Assembly (NCBI GenBank): GCA_019308705.1
Contig: JAFDHW010000179.1
Location: 1 to 5,576, forward strand
Direction: 5' to 3'
Length of the DNA stretch: 5,576 nt
Origin: Deltaproteobacteria bacterium
Lineage (GTDB): Bacteria > Desulfobacterota > Desulfobacteria > Desulfobacterales > Desulfatibacillaceae
This document shows, piece by piece, positions 4,756 to 5,576 of the stretch. A program made the translations under genes and the position numbers. The notes beneath the pieces are model-generated. The model was not told the DNA's origin. It made no database searches and saw nothing but the letters and a program-made list of their open reading frames with translations. Numbering within the stretch: position 1 is the first letter of the stretch; each line of letters starts with the position of its first letter.

Positions 4756-5576
4756 TGGGAGAAGAAGGAAACTGGAAGGACACGCTGCCCGAGGAGATCA
4801 AGGACCATCCCGCCTTAGGCAAGTACGAGACCGTGGAAGACCTGGCCAAAGGGCTGGTGAACGCCCAGGACCTCATCGGCCGCAAGGGGATCATTCCGCC
4901 GGGTGAGAAGGCCACGGACGAGGACCGAGCCCGGTTCCTCGAAGGCCTCAAGCCCCACCAGGACCTGATCCGGCAGGAGCTGTTCAAGCCCCCCGAAACA
5001 CCCGAAGCGTATGAATTGCCCGAGGTGAAGACCCCGGAGGGCCTGGGTTTTGCGGAGAGCTACGTTGACAATTTCAAGCAAGCCGCTCACAAGCTGGGCC
5101 TTACCAAGGAGCAGGCCGCGGGGCTTTGGTCCACCCTGGGCGAGGCGTCCAAGTCCAACTATGAAGAGTATGCCGCCCAGATAGAGGCCAAGACGGCCGA
5201 GACCGAAGCGGCCCTCAAGAAGGAGTGGGGCGAGCAATACGACGCAAACGTGGAACGGGCCCGCCGCGTGGTGGCCGCCTTCGGCGGCGAGGAGCTGGCG
5301 GACTACCTGGAACAAAGCGGGCTCGGAAACCACCCGGCCCTGGTGAAGTTCATGGCCGCCGTGGGCGAGAAGTTGAGCGAGGACGAGCTGGTTACAACCC
5401 CCCCGGGCTCTTATGGCGAGACGCTCACCGAGGAAAAACTCCGTGCCATGATGCGGGACCCCCGCTATTGGGATCACGCCAGGCGCGACATGGACTTTGT
5501 GAAGAAAGTCGAGGAGGGATTCAAGAAGTTATACCCCGGGACCGCCGAAACAGCAGTCCTGGACCGGCGCAGGCCC
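4755..5576 (+). CDS. Scaffold / capsid assembly protein, C-terminus cut by the window edge
   Basis: Probable internal scaffold that co-assembles with the major capsid protein into the prohead and is then lost. Starting at ATG-4755, the frame stays open for 274 codons to the last base with no stop. Features: WKDTLPEEIKDHPALGKY (7-24) and VEDLAKGLVNAQDLIGRKG (27-45), the usual opening of this family; a linker containing PPETPEAYELP (79-89); FKQAAHKLGLTKEQAAGLW (107-125); and the hallmark block ALKKEWGEQYDANVERA (153-169) followed by GLGNHPALVKFMAAVGEKL (189-207). The protein is acidic and helix-rich, as scaffolds are. The segment KPHQDLIRQELF (66-77) looks like an insertion before the PETPExYEL motif. 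GGAGAGGAG (4741-4749) gives a ribosome-binding site five bases before the start, which overlaps the previous stop. The capsid gene should follow. Confidence 0.88.
   Translation, partial: MGEEGNWKDTLPEEIKDHPALGKYETVEDLAKGLVNAQDLIGRKGIIPPGEKATDEDRARFLEGLKPHQDLIRQELFKPPETPEAYELPEVKTPEGLGFAESYVDNFKQAAHKLGLTKEQAAGLWSTLGEASKSNYEEYAAQIEAKTAETEAALKKEWGEQYDANVERARRVVAAFGGEELADYLEQSGLGNHPALVKFMAAVGEKLSEDELVTTPPGSYGETLTEEKLRAMMRDPRYWDHARRDMDFVKKVEEGFKKLYPGTAETAVLDRRRP

Overview
The window is the packaging and early head-assembly module of a tailed bacteriophage or prophage, with a podovirus-type (T7 gp8-like) portal. All six well-supported phage genes and one smaller basic gene lie on the + strand and fill positions ~336 to 5576. 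The DNA is GC-rich (sampled 60-base lines of the gene block run 62 to 80 % G+C) with strong codon preference for GCC, GGC, AAG and CTG/CTC. That fits a phage of a high-GC proteobacterium or desulfobacterium-like host, but nothing in the window fixes the host; this is inference.

Layout. Positions 1-335 are different in character: about 51 % G+C over the first 240 bases, with no confident gene. They hold a rho-independent-terminator-like hairpin reading leftwards (143-169), five degenerate 10-bp direct repeats (161-211), a short inverted repeat (225-239), and a leftward 72-codon ORF (262-44) with a textbook Shine-Dalgarno. The gene block then runs: small terminase-like HTH protein (336-809), large terminase (802-2301), a 51-residue basic protein (2325-2480), a 118-residue glycine-zipper protein with a conserved-looking C-terminal tail (2482-2838), portal / head-tail connector (2840-4435), a Bbp19-like 107-residue protein (4432-4755) and a scaffold / capsid-assembly protein that runs off the right edge (4755-5576, no stop).

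How it works together. The genes are packed as one translationally coupled unit. Junctions are an 8-nt overlap, a 23-nt gap with a strong ribosome-binding site, two 1-nt gaps, an ATGA overlap and a TGATG overlap. The terminase pair recognises, cuts and pumps DNA through the portal into a prohead built on the scaffold. The major capsid protein would be expected just beyond the right edge. The two small proteins between terminase and portal, and the Bbp19-like protein, are recurrent companions of such portals with no established function.

Novelty. The protein-coding part is a conventional, though poorly characterised, podovirus-like head module, and I do not see an undescribed defence or mobile system. 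The most interesting unexplained signal is the 10-bp-periodic repeat array with flanking inverted repeats immediately upstream of the small terminase, a natural place for a packaging (pac/cos) or operator site.
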